Shown: positions 9,230 through 17,981 of the stretch, one piece after another
How the letters are laid out: the number at the start of each line of letters is the position of its first letter
Numbering within the stretch: the stretch's first letter is position 1
Source of the DNA: Hoyosella levis
GTDB lineage: Bacteria > Actinomycetota > Actinomycetes > Mycobacteriales > Mycobacteriaceae
Length of the DNA stretch: 64,000 bases
Assembly (NCBI RefSeq): GCF_026008515.1
Contig: NZ_BQYM01000005.1
Span: forward strand, 1-64,000
Reading direction: 5' to 3'
The notes under the pieces: model-generated
What the model saw: only the letters and a program-made list of their open reading frames with translations
Told to the model about the DNA's origin: nothing
Database searches by the model: none
Position numbers and translations under genes: made by a program

Positions 9230-10612
9230 ATGAACCGCCGCACCAGAAAACCTGCCCTCATCGCCGCGAGCATGATTGCCGGCAACGCGTTCCTCGCGCT
9301 CGGTGTGGCCGCCCTCCACAGCGGAAACGATGTCACCATCGAGAACACCGTCAGCTCCGCCTCGCTCGTGGACTGCGGCACCTCCAGTGGCTCTGCGGGC
9401 TCGACTACCGGATCCGTAGGCTCTCTTGCTCTCGGATCGGCTGGCTCATCGGGATCCTCCAGCACCGAATGCCCGCTCGGTCCGACGGGTCCCACAGGTC
9501 CGACGGGACCAGCTGGGCCGGAAGGACCGCAGGGCGAGCAGGGCCCGGCAGGTCCACAGGGCGATACCGGGCCGACGGGGCCGCAGGGCGAGACAGGGCC
9601 AGCAGGTCCGACGGGCGAGGCAGGCCCGCAGGGTCTGCAGGGTGACACGGGCCCGACGGGCGCGGAGGGCCCGCAGGGTCCGGCTGGGCCCACCGGTGCG
9701 GATGGCGCGCAGGGTGATACCGGTCCGACCGGTGCCGACGGCGCGCAGGGCGACACTGGTCCGACTGGTCCGACGGGCGCGGAGGGGCCGCAGGGCGTGC
9801 AGGGTGATACCGGTCCGACCGGTGCCGACGGCGTGCAGGGCGTGCAGGGCGAGACCGGGCCAACTGGTCCGACGGGCGAGGCAGGGCCCCAGGGCGTGCA
9901 GGGCGATACTGGTCCGACGGGCGCGGATGGCGCGACAGGTCCGACCGGTGCCGACGGCGCGCAGGGCGACACTGGTCCGACTGGTCCGACGGGCGAGGCA
10001 GGGCCGCAGGGCGTGCAGGGCGATACCGGTCCGACGGGCGCGGATGGCGCGACAGGTCCGACTGGTGCCGAGGGGCCGCAGGGCGTGCAGGGCGATACCG
10101 GCCCGACCGGTGCCGACGGCGCGCAGGGCGACACTGGTCCGACTGGTCCGACGGGCGCGGAGGGGCCGCAGGGCGTGCAGGGTGATACCGGTCCGACCGG
10201 TGCCGACGGCGTGCAGGGCGTGCAGGGCGAGACCGGGCCAACTGGTCCGACGGGCGAGGCAGGGCCCCAGGGCGTGCAGGGCGATACCGGCCCGACCGGT
10301 GCCGACGGCGCGCAGGGCGACACTGGTCCGACCGGTCCGACAGGCCCGGCCTCGGATGTCATCATCACGGCGGAGGCATCCCAGTTCGTTGGGGTTAGTT
10401 TGTTTGGCCTCTACACCACCCCGGCATGCCCGGCAGGCTATGAGGCGATCAACGGCATGATCCGTGTGACCTTGGGAGGATTGCCGGTATCCGTCAGTAT
10501 CAGCGAGACCAATCAGGCTGATGGCGACCCAAGTCGGTGGCAGTTCCGAACCAGCGTTGCTGCGCTCAGCACGGTCTACACCTCGACGGTCTGCTTCTCA
10601 CCGTCTGCGTGA
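9230..10612 (+). CDS. Secreted collagen-like protein (Gly-X-Y repeats)
   Basis: A 460-residue protein starting at ATG 9230, six bases after GTGGAG. A basic N-terminus and hydrophobic core (about residues 1-28) look like a signal peptide. A Ser/Gly-rich linker follows to about residue 83. About 290 residues of uninterrupted Gly-X-Y triplets come next, rich in GPT, GPQ, GAD and GVQ, then a ~85-residue C-terminal domain with two cysteines and no triplets. Bacterial collagens form triple helices and act as surface stalks or adhesins; the C-terminal domain may trimerise or bind. There is no LPXTG motif or hydrophobic tail, so anchoring is unclear. The triplet region contains recent internal duplications. 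A glycosyltransferase gene follows. Confidence 0.9.
   Translation: MNRRTRKPALIAASMIAGNAFLALGVAALHSGNDVTIENTVSSASLVDCGTSSGSAGSTTGSVGSLALGSAGSSGSSSTECPLGPTGPTGPTGPAGPEGPQGEQGPAGPQGDTGPTGPQGETGPAGPTGEAGPQGLQGDTGPTGAEGPQGPAGPTGADGAQGDTGPTGADGAQGDTGPTGPTGAEGPQGVQGDTGPTGADGVQGVQGETGPTGPTGEAGPQGVQGDTGPTGADGATGPTGADGAQGDTGPTGPTGEAGPQGVQGDTGPTGADGATGPTGAEGPQGVQGDTGPTGADGAQGDTGPTGPTGAEGPQGVQGDTGPTGADGVQGVQGETGPTGPTGEAGPQGVQGDTGPTGADGAQGDTGPTGPTGPASDVIITAEASQFVGVSLFGLYTTPACPAGYEAINGMIRVTLGGLPVSVSISETNQADGDPSRWQFRTSVAALSTVYTSTVCFSPSA
9725..10287 (+). repeat. Internal 185-bp direct duplication in the collagen-like gene
   Basis: Bases 9725-9909 and 10103-10287 appear identical by eye, offset by 378 bases (126 codons, 42 triplets). 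Synonymous positions match too, which indicates recent duplication or gene conversion rather than selection on protein sequence alone. Shorter, less exact repeats fill the space between. The offset is a multiple of nine bases, so the Gly-X-Y register is kept. Confidence 0.85.
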
Positions 10613-10620
10613 TCGGTCAG

Positions 10621-10659
10621 CGGCAGGGGCGAGGGAAGGTTCTTCTCGTGCCCCTGCTG
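10621..10659 (+). terminator. Possible terminator hairpin after the collagen-like gene
   Basis: GGCAGGGGC with adjoining GAG at the left pairs with a right arm ending GCCCCTGC, around a purine/T-rich loop, beginning 9 bases after the stop codon. No strong T run follows, so termination is plausible but not certain. Confidence 0.45.
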
Positions 10660-10724
10660 TCCCATCTCAGTAGTAGGTAGCGTCCGGTCGACCTCGGGCG
10701 AGTGTGACACGAAGGGAAACGGTA

Positions 10725-11846
10725 GTGAATCGCCCCACGATTTGCCTCTGCATGATCGTCAAGGATGAGGCGAAAGTCATTGAGCGCTGCCTCGCGTCGG
10801 TGAAGCCGCTCATTGATTTCTGGGTGATCTCGGATACAGGCTCCGCTGATGGCACGCAGGGCATCATCCGAGAGTTTCTCGCTGATATTCCAGGGGAGCT
10901 GCATGAGGACGAGTGGGTTGATTTTGGGCACAATCGTTCCCTGAACTTGCGGCATGCGCGCGGCAAGGCCGATTTTCTGCTACTTATCGATGCCGACATC
11001 GTGGTGCGGATCGAGGGCCCGTTGCCGGAGCTTCGGGCGGATAGCTTCATGGTCCAGCACGCGGGTGAATTGCTGTATCGAAACCGCAGGCTGGTGCGCG
11101 GCGATATCGACTGGCGCTATGTGGGTGCGACGCATGAGTACATCACGGCCGACCGTGCGGTCAGCTCCGCGAACCTGGACGCGTGGGTGGTGGAGCATTT
11201 CGCGGATGGTGGTTCCCGGGCGGACAAGTTCGAGCGGGATGCGCGTTTGCTTCAGCAGGATATTGATCGTGATCCCGGGAATGCACGTGCAGTGTTCTAT
11301 CTCGCGCAGACGATGCGGGACATGGGAAACACGCAGCGGGCTATCGAACTGTATTCGCGGCGAGCGTCGATGGGCGGCTGGGCCGAGGAAGTCTGCTACT
11401 CGTTGCTGCAGGTCGGTGTGCTCGAGTCCGATCGTGGCAATTGGGGCGCGGGCATGGATGCGCTCACGCGCGCGTGGGAAGCCCGGCCGCAGCGCTTGGA
11501 GGCCTGCTACGAGCTCGCGTCACGACTGCGAGCCAAAGGGAATCACCAGGCTGCCCACGCGTTCGCGGTTGCTGGCCTGGGACGACCGATTCCCGACGAC
11601 GTGCTTTTCATGAGCCCCTGGATCTATCGCTGGGGGTTGCTGTTCGAGTTCTCGATCACCTCGTATTGGGTGGGGGATCGTGCGGCCTCGCTGCGCGCGT
11701 GCGACGAGCTCCTGGCCATGGACGATCTGCCTGCACGCTTCCGGGATCAGACGCTGCGAAATCGTGAGTTCTCCGCGCCGCAAGCCGCGCCGCCAGCGGA
11801 TGTCCCCACTCCGCGCTCGTCGGTGCTTCGTGCCAGGATGGAGTGA
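10725..11846 (+). CDS. Family-2 glycosyltransferase with TPR-like C-terminal region
   Basis: A 373-residue cytoplasmic protein. The first ~170 residues look like a GT-A glycosyltransferase: LCMIVKDEA at the start, DTGSADGT near residue 40 and an IDAD metal-binding motif near residue 85. The remainder is helical, with spacing like tetratricopeptide repeats (about 180-300). This architecture is shared with SunS-like enzymes that glycosylate peptides and proteins. GTG 10725 is preferred because GAAGGGA lies eight bases upstream; an in-frame GTG at 10704 is possible. The gene follows the collagen-like gene directly, which suggests the collagen as substrate, though this is inference. Its stop overlaps the next start (TGATG). 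Confidence 0.75.
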   Translation: MNRPTICLCMIVKDEAKVIERCLASVKPLIDFWVISDTGSADGTQGIIREFLADIPGELHEDEWVDFGHNRSLNLRHARGKADFLLLIDADIVVRIEGPLPELRADSFMVQHAGELLYRNRRLVRGDIDWRYVGATHEYITADRAVSSANLDAWVVEHFADGGSRADKFERDARLLQQDIDRDPGNARAVFYLAQTMRDMGNTQRAIELYSRRASMGGWAEEVCYSLLQVGVLESDRGNWGAGMDALTRAWEARPQRLEACYELASRLRAKGNHQAAHAFAVAGLGRPIPDDVLFMSPWIYRWGLLFEFSITSYWVGDRAASLRACDELLAMDDLPARFRDQTLRNREFSAPQAAPPADVPTPRSSVLRARME

Positions 11847-12481
11847 TGCCCCATGGTGACAGTGGGTCGATCAATGAGTTGTTCGACGCCCTTGCTGGCC
11901 AGCCGCCCGTGGTCGTCGGACTCATCCTGTGCGGGTTGCTGATCATCCAGACGACCTTCCTCGTCGGCTTGCTGCTGCCGGGTGATCTGTCGTTGGTGCT
12001 CGCCGGCATGACGGTGTCCGGCCCGGCCGAGTGGGGGATCGTGGTCGCGGGCGGTGTGGTGGGCTGCTTCATCGGTGCTTCCGGCTCGTACGTGCTGGGC
12101 TCGCGGTGGGGGCCGGGGATCCGTCGCTCCCGGCTAGGCCGTGCGGTGGGGGAGAAGCGGTGGAACCGTGCCGAGAGCTACCTGCAAGGCGACGGTGGTG
12201 GTCCCACGATCATGGTGGCGGTATTCATCCCCGTGGTGTTCGCGCTGACGCCGTTCACCGCCGGCGCGCTGCGGGTGCCCTACTTGATGATGATTCGTTG
12301 GTGGTGCCTGGGCAGCCTGGGCTGGGTGGCGATCTACGTGACGCTGGGCGCGGTCGCGGGGGAGCTGGCGCGCCGCTATCCGGGCATGTCCGTGCTGGTC
12401 ATAAGTGGCACCGTAGTGCTGATCGTGGTCCTGGCGGGAACGGTCCGGCACAAGGCTCACCAATCGGCCACTCCGCGGTAG
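11846..12481 (+). CDS. DedA-family (VTT-domain) membrane protein
   Basis: A 211-residue integral membrane protein with a DedA layout: an N-terminal re-entrant hydrophobic region, the FxxxLxPGD-like segment LLLPGDLSLVLAG near residues 44-56, a glycine-rich helix, and the central F-IP-xF-A...P-TAG segment near residues 125-145, followed by more helices. DedA proteins are associated with lipid scrambling or transport, including undecaprenyl phosphate recycling. ATG 11846 overlaps the glycosyltransferase stop. The gene converges on the ABC transporter ATPase with a 25-base overlap. Substrate is not evident. Confidence 0.75.
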   Translation: MPHGDSGSINELFDALAGQPPVVVGLILCGLLIIQTTFLVGLLLPGDLSLVLAGMTVSGPAEWGIVVAGGVVGCFIGASGSYVLGSRWGPGIRRSRLGRAVGEKRWNRAESYLQGDGGGPTIMVAVFIPVVFALTPFTAGALRVPYLMMIRWWCLGSLGWVAIYVTLGAVAGELARRYPGMSVLVISGTVVLIVVLAGTVRHKAHQSATPR

Positions 12482-13545
12482 GCCGTGCGGTCAGCTATTC
12501 CCGGCATGACGTGGCGTGCTTCGACCGGAACGTAGAGGGTGATCGGAGCTCCTGGGGGGAATGGCTGGGCGAGATCGACCTCCGCCCACACGCTGGCTTC
12601 TCCTGCGGCGGGATCGATCCGCAGGCGTTGCCGAGCGCCCATCACACGGGCCTCTGCGACCGTTCCCGTGATGGTTCCTGCTGTGGCTTCGCTGTCGATG
12701 CGCGCGGACTCGTGCCGGAACACCAGTGTCGCTTGTCCTGGGTCCAGGACCGTGTTGACGACGTACTCACCGAGGACGCTGCGGTGCACCATGCTGTCGC
12801 CAAGCCGGTGCAGCGTCCCGGGGATCTCATTGAGCCCGCCCATCATGCGGTGCACGGCAAGAGTGGTCGGCCGGGTATAGATCTCGCGTGGCTCGGCTAC
12901 CTGCGCGAACCGGGCCTCGAGCAGCACGGCGACGCGATCGGATAGCACGGCCGCCTCCTCCTGGTCGTGGGTCACCAGCACGATCGTGGGCCTGAGCTCG
13001 GCCCGCACCTTACGCAGCAGGTCATGCATCTCGCTGCGCAGCGTGGGGTCGAGCGCGCTGAACGGCTCATCGAGCAGCAGCACCCGAGGCGTGGCCGCGA
13101 GCGCACGCGCGAGGGCCACCCGTTGCGCCTGCCCGCCGGAGAGCGCGCCCGCTCGCCGGTGAGCAAGCATCCCGAGCTGCACCACCTGCAGGTATTCGCG
13201 GGCATGGTCGCGCGCTGCCCTCCGGCCCTTCCCGGCTGCGCGAGCGGCGAAGGCGACGTTGTCGAGCACATCGAGGTGCGGGAACAACAACGGCTGCTGG
13301 AACATCATCGAGACGCCGCGCTGCTCGGCCGGGACCGCGCTCATGTCCTGGCCCCCGATGCGGATCCCGCCCGTTGTCGCGACATCGAGGCCAGCGATGA
13401 TCCGCAGGATCGTGGACTTGCCCACCCCGGAGGGGCCGAGCACCGTGACGCATTCCCCGGCTTCCACATCGAGGGAGACATCATCAAGCACCAGGTGCTC
13501 GTCAAAGGACTTGCACAGGTGGTCGAGGCGCAGTGCCACGCTCAT
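12457..13545 (-). CDS. ynjD: ABC transporter ATP-binding protein, YnjD-like
   Basis: A 362-residue nucleotide-binding subunit. Walker A is GPSGVGKST near residue 37, the signature is LSGGQAQR near residue 133, and Walker B is LLLDEPFSALD near residue 155, with a switch His in VTHD. The last ~120 residues form a TOBE-like extension, so it is longer than E. coli YnjD. The start ATG at 13543-13545 overlaps the upstream permease stop in ATGA. The frame stays open far upstream, but that part is the permease in another frame. It is the last gene of a four-gene leftward operon. Spermidine/iron/thiamine-type importers are the wider family; YnjD is chosen because of the binding protein. Confidence 0.78.
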   Translation of the reverse strand: MSVALRLDHLCKSFDEHLVLDDVSLDVEAGECVTVLGPSGVGKSTILRIIAGLDVATTGGIRIGGQDMSAVPAEQRGVSMMFQQPLLFPHLDVLDNVAFAARAAGKGRRAARDHAREYLQVVQLGMLAHRRAGALSGGQAQRVALARALAATPRVLLLDEPFSALDPTLRSEMHDLLRKVRAELRPTIVLVTHDQEEAAVLSDRVAVLLEARFAQVAEPREIYTRPTTLAVHRMMGGLNEIPGTLHRLGDSMVHRSVLGEYVVNTVLDPGQATLVFRHESARIDSEATAGTITGTVAEARVMGARQRLRIDPAAGEASVWAEVDLAQPFPPGAPITLYVPVEARHVMPGIADRTAYRGVADW

Positions 13546-14330
13546 GATCGGCGTCCTCTCAGGGCTAGCAGGGCAACGAGCAGCAGCAACGGCGGCAGCA
13601 CCGCGCCGACTGACAGCGCGGCGGTAATGGGCTGGTTTCCGGTGCCCGATGCAAAGGAACCCACAAGCACCGGCACCGTCACCAAGCGGCCGCCCCCGAT
13701 GAGCAGCGTCACGATGTAGTCCGTCCACCCGACAAGGAACGCCAGGAACGCCGCTGTCGCCACGGGTGCGGCCAGCAAGGGTGCTTGCACATGGCACACC
13801 ACGAACCAGCGTGATGCGCCCAGCACGCGGGCCTCCTCCTCGAAACGCACATCGTAGGCGCCGAAGCCCACCCGCATCACATACGTCGTGTAAGGGATCG
13901 CCAGAACCGTCAGGATCAGCACCACGCCGGCGAACGCGGGAACCCCGAGCCGAAGGAACAGCACATCCAGGCCCATCGCCACCGCGAACGGTGGAAAGGC
14001 CAGGGGCGCAAGCAACAGCGCCGCGGCCACCCCGCGCCCTGGTACTCGATGCAGCGCCAGCGCCCGCCCCGCCAGGATTCCGGCAGGCGTCGCTAGCAGC
14101 GCCACGCATGCCCCGAGCACGGTGGATGCCACGAAGGCTCGGCCCGCCCCCGCTTCCACCGCGGTGCGTGCCCCGCGCAGCCCCCATTCCTGCGGCAAGA
14201 TCGCCGGGAACGCCCACTGGTTTGCCACCGCCCACAGCACCAGCGGCACCAGGGGAAGCGCGAACCACACCACCAGCAGCCAGCGTCCCGGCCTCCATAT
14301 CCGGGGGCGGGCGCGCGTCACTACCGCCAT
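13542..14330 (-). CDS. ABC transporter permease, second half of a YnjC-like pair
   Basis: A 262-residue membrane protein with about six helices. The binding-protein-dependent transport loop lies near residues 155-175 (the EEEARVLGAS segment, an EAA-type motif that docks on the ATPase). In E. coli the two permease domains are fused in YnjC; here they are separate genes that overlap by 10 bases (14321-14330). The downstream ATPase overlaps by 4 bases. Confidence 0.78.
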   Translation of the reverse strand: MAVVTRARPRIWRPGRWLLVVWFALPLVPLVLWAVANQWAFPAILPQEWGLRGARTAVEAGAGRAFVASTVLGACVALLATPAGILAGRALALHRVPGRGVAAALLLAPLAFPPFAVAMGLDVLFLRLGVPAFAGVVLILTVLAIPYTTYVMRVGFGAYDVRFEEEARVLGASRWFVVCHVQAPLLAAPVATAAFLAFLVGWTDYIVTLLIGGGRLVTVPVLVGSFASGTGNQPITAALSVGAVLPPLLLLVALLALRGRRS

Positions 14331-15139
14331 AGCGACGACCTCCGCGCCAGCACCAGCGCGATCGCCAGCACCGTCACCGACATGATGCTCGACACTAGGG
14401 CCGCGGCCGCCGCATCCGGCCTCGATGCCAGGTCGATCGAGGAGAAGACCCGCACCGCCAGCACCGGCAGGGGTTCGGGATACGGCCTGCCCAGCAGCAG
14501 CGGAACCTCCACCGAGCCAAACGAATACACAAAGGTGATCATCGCTGCAGCAGCGAGGGCGGGGGCAGCGAGGGGAAGCGTGACAAGCCGGAACCGCGTG
14601 GCCCGCCCCGCGCCCAGGGTGGCCGCGAGATCGGAATAGCCCTCGATGCGGGTCGCGAGCGTGCCCGCCACCACGATCGCCACGAACGCGGATTCCTTCC
14701 AGGCGAACTCCAGGATCACCGCGATCCACCACGGCCCACCGACGAGCTGCGGCCACTGCGCGCCCTCGATTCCCAGAAGGCGGGCAAGCAAGCCGGAATC
14801 CGCGACGAGCAGGCCGATCGCGGCAGCGCCGATCAGGTGCGGCACGGGCACGGTGAGAGCAGCGAGCACCGCGACCACCCGGCCCCGCGAGGCAATGGCG
14901 ACTCCTGCGGCAAGCCCCACGACTACCGCGATGAGGGTGGAGGCCGCCGCGATCCACACCGACACCAGCGATGCGCGGGCAAGATCATCGGCTTGCCCGG
15001 TGAACGCGTCAGCAGTCAGCGTTGGCGCGCCTACCAGGGGCATCAGGCCCAGGGCTTGCAACGCCGCCGTGCCCAGCCCGGCCCCGAGCACGAGCGCCAC
15101 CGGCACGCATGCGGGCACCAGGAGCAGCACCGGGCGCAT
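14321..15139 (-). CDS. ABC transporter permease, first half of a YnjC-like pair
   Basis: A 272-residue membrane protein with six predicted helices and an EAA-type loop near residues 165-190 (SDLAATLGAGRATRF). It starts at ATG 15139, six bases after the stop of the binding protein. With the next gene it makes the heterodimeric channel of the importer. Confidence 0.78.
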   Translation of the reverse strand: MRPVLLLVPACVPVALVLGAGLGTAALQALGLMPLVGAPTLTADAFTGQADDLARASLVSVWIAAASTLIAVVVGLAAGVAIASRGRVVAVLAALTVPVPHLIGAAAIGLLVADSGLLARLLGIEGAQWPQLVGGPWWIAVILEFAWKESAFVAIVVAGTLATRIEGYSDLAATLGAGRATRFRLVTLPLAAPALAAAAMITFVYSFGSVEVPLLLGRPYPEPLPVLAVRVFSSIDLASRPDAAAAALVSSIMSVTVLAIALVLARRSSLWR

Positions 15140-15145
15140 GCGCGG

Positions 15146-16384
15146 CTACTGCCCGGCGAGCACGGACCGCCGCCAGCCCTCATCGAGCGCAGGCACCCAC
15201 GCCGTCTCCAGCTCGGGCCGCGCGTTGCGGGACAGCTCTTCGTACGGCGGCACGATCGGCGACGAAGGCAGCGCCTCGAACGCCTCTTGGTCAGCCGCGC
15301 TCAGCCGGTCGAGATCGAGCACCGTGAACTGCCCCCACACCTCCGGCTTGGCCTTGCTCAGCTGCTGCTCCGGGGAGAGAGCCACGTTCGCCACCACGCG
15401 AGCACCAGCACTGTTGCCCGAGGTCGAGGGGATCGCCAGGAAGCTCGCGTTGCCCACGGTGCCCTCATCCAGGGTGAGCACCCGGGTCGTCTCCGGATAC
15501 GTGCCGTTGGCCACGAGCTCGGTCAGCGTCGCGGGGCCGTAGGTCATGGTCATGTCGACCTGCCCGTCGGCGAAGAGCTGATTGAGCTCCTCGACGTCCT
15601 GCGGATAGGTGCGGCCCTCCCGCCACAGCGCGGGAGCGAGATCGTTCAGTTCCTCGAACAACGCGGGGGCATGCTCGTCGTAGGCTTCCTCGCTGTGCTG
15701 CAGCGGCACATCCTTGGACACGCGGGTGAGGACTTCCCGGATGAACACCGAGCCGGTGAAGTCGGGGGGCGCGGGGTATGTGAACCGACCGGGGTTTTCG
15801 CGCGCCCAGTCGAGCACCCCCTCGAGCGTCGTCGGTGGCTCGGCGATGCGTGCCTCGTCGTAGACCAAGGTGAACTGGGCCTTGTGCCAGGGGGCCTCGC
15901 AGCCATCGACTGGCGTGCCGAAATCAGACAGCAGCAGCGGATCATCCGGATCGGTGTACTGCATGCTGGGCAGGTCGGAGGTCCAGTCGCACAGCCACGC
16001 CCCGGCCTGCTTGCCGGTGGCGAAGTTATCGCCGTTGACCCAGACGAGGTCGATGTCGCCATCCGTGATGCCGGCCTGCCGCTCGGCGAGGACCCGGTTC
16101 ACCGCGTCCCCCGTGTCGGAGACCGGTACGCGCCGCAAGGTCACCCCCTGCTCGGCCACCGCCGGAGCGAGGATCTCGTCGACATAGCGGTTGCCCTGCT
16201 CATCGCCGCCCCACATCCACAGCGACACCGTCTGCCCCTGCGCGGCTTCGACGATCTCGTCCCAGCTCCCCTCGGTGGGAGTCGGTGCCTCCGAGGAGGG
16301 AGCAGAACAAGCAGACAGCATCACCGCGCCCGCGGTCGCTGTTGCCGCGAGCATCCATCCGGCCCGGCGCTGCCTCGTCCTCAT
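15146..16384 (-). CDS. ynjB: Solute-binding lipoprotein of a YnjB-like ABC transporter
   Basis: A 412-residue lipoprotein. ATG 16384 is preferred over the upstream frame because AGGAGC precedes it and it gives a proper signal peptide: basic start, hydrophobic core, and lipobox LSAC (Cys near residue 27). The mature protein is a periplasmic-binding-protein fold. The segments MWGGDEQGNRYVD, VWVNGDNF and FTYPAPPDFTGS are what I associate with YnjB-type proteins. The ligand of this family is not established to my knowledge. It is first in the leftward operon and divergent from a TVP38 gene with 140 bases between. Confidence 0.75.
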   Translation of the reverse strand: MRTRQRRAGWMLAATATAGAVMLSACSAPSSEAPTPTEGSWDEIVEAAQGQTVSLWMWGGDEQGNRYVDEILAPAVAEQGVTLRRVPVSDTGDAVNRVLAERQAGITDGDIDLVWVNGDNFATGKQAGAWLCDWTSDLPSMQYTDPDDPLLLSDFGTPVDGCEAPWHKAQFTLVYDEARIAEPPTTLEGVLDWARENPGRFTYPAPPDFTGSVFIREVLTRVSKDVPLQHSEEAYDEHAPALFEELNDLAPALWREGRTYPQDVEELNQLFADGQVDMTMTYGPATLTELVANGTYPETTRVLTLDEGTVGNASFLAIPSTSGNSAGARVVANVALSPEQQLSKAKPEVWGQFTVLDLDRLSAADQEAFEALPSSPIVPPYEELSRNARPELETAWVPALDEGWRRSVLAGQ

Positions 16385-16524
16385 CCTTGCTCCTGCCGTC
16401 CTTGATCCGTCATCGCTCCTGCCCTCCCGGCCCATCGATTGTGGCGGGAACTACAGCGCAGCGGGAACACTATGGGTAGTTCGGAGCATTCCCGTTACAG
16501 GACTGCCCACCCGAGAGGATCATC

Positions 16525-17205
16525 GTGAACGACCCAGCCCGGCGCACCACGCTCATCAAGCTCGGGATGCTTGCGGTGCTGCTCGCCGTCGCTACGATCA
16601 TCGCCCTCACCGTGGACGTGCCGGGGCCCGAGGAGATTCGTGACCGGGTCGCGGCGGCCGGGCTGATCGGTGTGGTGGTCTTCGTGCTCGCTTACGCCGG
16701 GCTCAGCCTGACCCCGGCCCCGGCAAGCGTGTTCAGCATCGCGAGCGGCGTTCTCTTCGGCTTCGCCGGCGGTGCCGTCGTCGTGTTTGTCGCCGCCATG
16801 ATCGCCGCCACCGCCGCCTACGCGATCAGCCACTACCTCGGCGCGGATGCAGTTGCCCGCTTTGGAGGTGATCGCACCGCGCGGGCAGTGGCTTTCCTGC
16901 GCGAGCGTGGACTCGTCTCCGTGCTGCTTGCCCGGCTCATCCCGCTGTTCCCGTTCTGGCTGGTCAACTACGCGGGCGGGCTCAGCGGCATCACTTTCCG
17001 CCACTACACGCTCGGCACCGCCATCGGCATCATTCCGGGCGTGCTCAGCTACGTCGCGCTCGGCGCATACGGCACCGACCCGCTCTCCTGGCCGTTCCTC
17101 GCCGCCATCGCCGCGTTCCTCGTGCTCACGATCGCCGGTAGCTACTCCGCTCGTCGCATGCGCGGCAGCAAGCCCGTGCTAGCGAAGGAGGCCGGCCATG
17201 CTTGA
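16525..17205 (+). CDS. TVP38/TMEM64 (VTT-domain) membrane protein
   Basis: A 226-residue membrane protein starting at GTG 16525 after a GAGAGGA site. Five or six helices are visible. The conserved VTT core runs from about residue 60 to 165, including the Pro-rich TPAPASVFSIASG segment, a glycine-rich helix and the RLIPLFPFWLVNYAGG segment. Related proteins (YdjX/YdjZ, DedA, VMP1) are linked to lipid scrambling. It overlaps the following CDP-alcohol phosphatidyltransferase by eight bases, so the two are coupled. With the adjacent Ynj transporter this matches the gene set around E. coli ydjXYZ-ynjBCDEF. Confidence 0.82.
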   Translation: MNDPARRTTLIKLGMLAVLLAVATIIALTVDVPGPEEIRDRVAAAGLIGVVVFVLAYAGLSLTPAPASVFSIASGVLFGFAGGAVVVFVAAMIAATAAYAISHYLGADAVARFGGDRTARAVAFLRERGLVSVLLARLIPLFPFWLVNYAGGLSGITFRHYTLGTAIGIIPGVLSYVALGAYGTDPLSWPFLAAIAAFLVLTIAGSYSARRMRGSKPVLAKEAGHA

Positions 17206-17821
17206 CGCCCCGCTGCGCGCCCGGCTCGACGCGCCCCTGGCCTGGGCCGCGAAGGCACTGGACCGGTCGTGGATCAGCCCCGACCGGATCACCACGGCGG
17301 GACTGCTGCTCGGTCTCGGCAGCGCCGCCACCGCCGCGTTGCAGCTGTGGGCGCTCGCGCTGCTGCTGTGGCTGCTATCCCGGCTCGCTGACGGGCTCGA
17401 CGGGCCGCTCGCTCGGCTGCGCGCCCAGAGATCCGGCTCGGAAAGCGGCGCGGGCGGGTACTACGACATCACCGCCGACTTCGTTGTCTACGGCACCACT
17501 GTTGTCGGCGTCGCCCTCGGCGCATCCGCGGCCTACGACGTCTCGCTCTGGCCATTCCTGCTCGTGCTGCTCGCCTACTACCTCAACGGGGCCGCGTTCC
17601 TCGCGTTCTCCTCCATCGCCGAGCGCCACCATCGCACCCTCGACGACGGGCGGTCGCTGTCGTTCCTCGGCGGGCTCGCCGAAGGCACCGAGACCATCAT
17701 CGTCCACAGCCTCTGGCTGATCCTGCCCATGCTCGCCTGGCACATCGCCATCGGCTGGGCGGTGGTCGTCGGCATCACCGCGGCGTGGCGCATCCACGCG
17801 GGGTACCGGGCGCTGCGGTAG
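17198..17821 (+). CDS. CDP-alcohol phosphatidyltransferase, YnjF-like
   Basis: A 207-residue membrane enzyme. The catalytic motif is complete near residues 66-98: DGPLAR, then after a basic loop G-x3-D-x3-D in GYYDITAD. This motif transfers a phosphoalcohol from CDP to an acceptor at the cytoplasmic membrane face. About six membrane helices surround it. The start at ATG 17198 has GAAGGAG upstream and overlaps the TVP38 gene. Substrates cannot be read from the sequence. E. coli YnjF is the corresponding neighbour of YnjBCD, which argues for one conserved pathway rather than chance. Confidence 0.85.
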   Translation: MLDAPLRARLDAPLAWAAKALDRSWISPDRITTAGLLLGLGSAATAALQLWALALLLWLLSRLADGLDGPLARLRAQRSGSESGAGGYYDITADFVVYGTTVVGVALGASAAYDVSLWPFLLVLLAYYLNGAAFLAFSSIAERHHRTLDDGRSLSFLGGLAEGTETIIVHSLWLILPMLAWHIAIGWAVVVGITAAWRIHAGYRALR

Positions 17822-17863
17822 CTGTTGCCGCTGGGAGTTTGCCGGCTGCTGGTGTTTGGCCGC

Positions 17864-17907
17864 CAGTGGAAACTTATCCTCCCTGGCGCGGGAAAAGTTT
17901 CCACCAG
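17864..17907. repeat. Palindromic repeat family B, copy 1
   Basis: An inverted repeat with arms like GTGGAAACTTWTCC and GGAAAAGTTTCCAC around a GC-rich loop, about 45 bases after the stop codon of the preceding gene. Similar copies lie at 19162-19202 and 23769-23809, each shortly after a stop codon. It could act as a transcription terminator or be a REP-like element. Confidence 0.7.
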
Positions 17908-17981
17908 CGCGGGGGCAGCGCGGGGACAGCGCGGGGCCAGCGAGGCCACGGATCCACCGCCCAGCCTCTAGGCTCGGAGGC

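Noticed and set aside
9479-10350. Repeated short units resembling a CRISPR array
   Set aside because: Repeats are in-frame 9-base multiples encoding collagen triplets, with no constant repeat and unique spacers.
9130-10368. A 412-codon minus-strand Pro/Cys/Val-rich repeat protein
   Set aside because: It is the antisense of the Gly-X-Y triplets; it lacks a start context, and the plus strand has a signal peptide.
12457-14298. A single 613-codon protein covering the ATPase and upstream DNA
   Set aside because: The upstream part is the permease gene in another frame; ATG 13545 with the 4-base overlap gives a normal ABC ATPase.
15146-16384. Thiamine or iron importer assignment for the ABC operon
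   Set aside because: The binding protein segments and the TVP38/CDP-alcohol neighbours fit the YnjB group better; no thiamine riboswitch precedes it.
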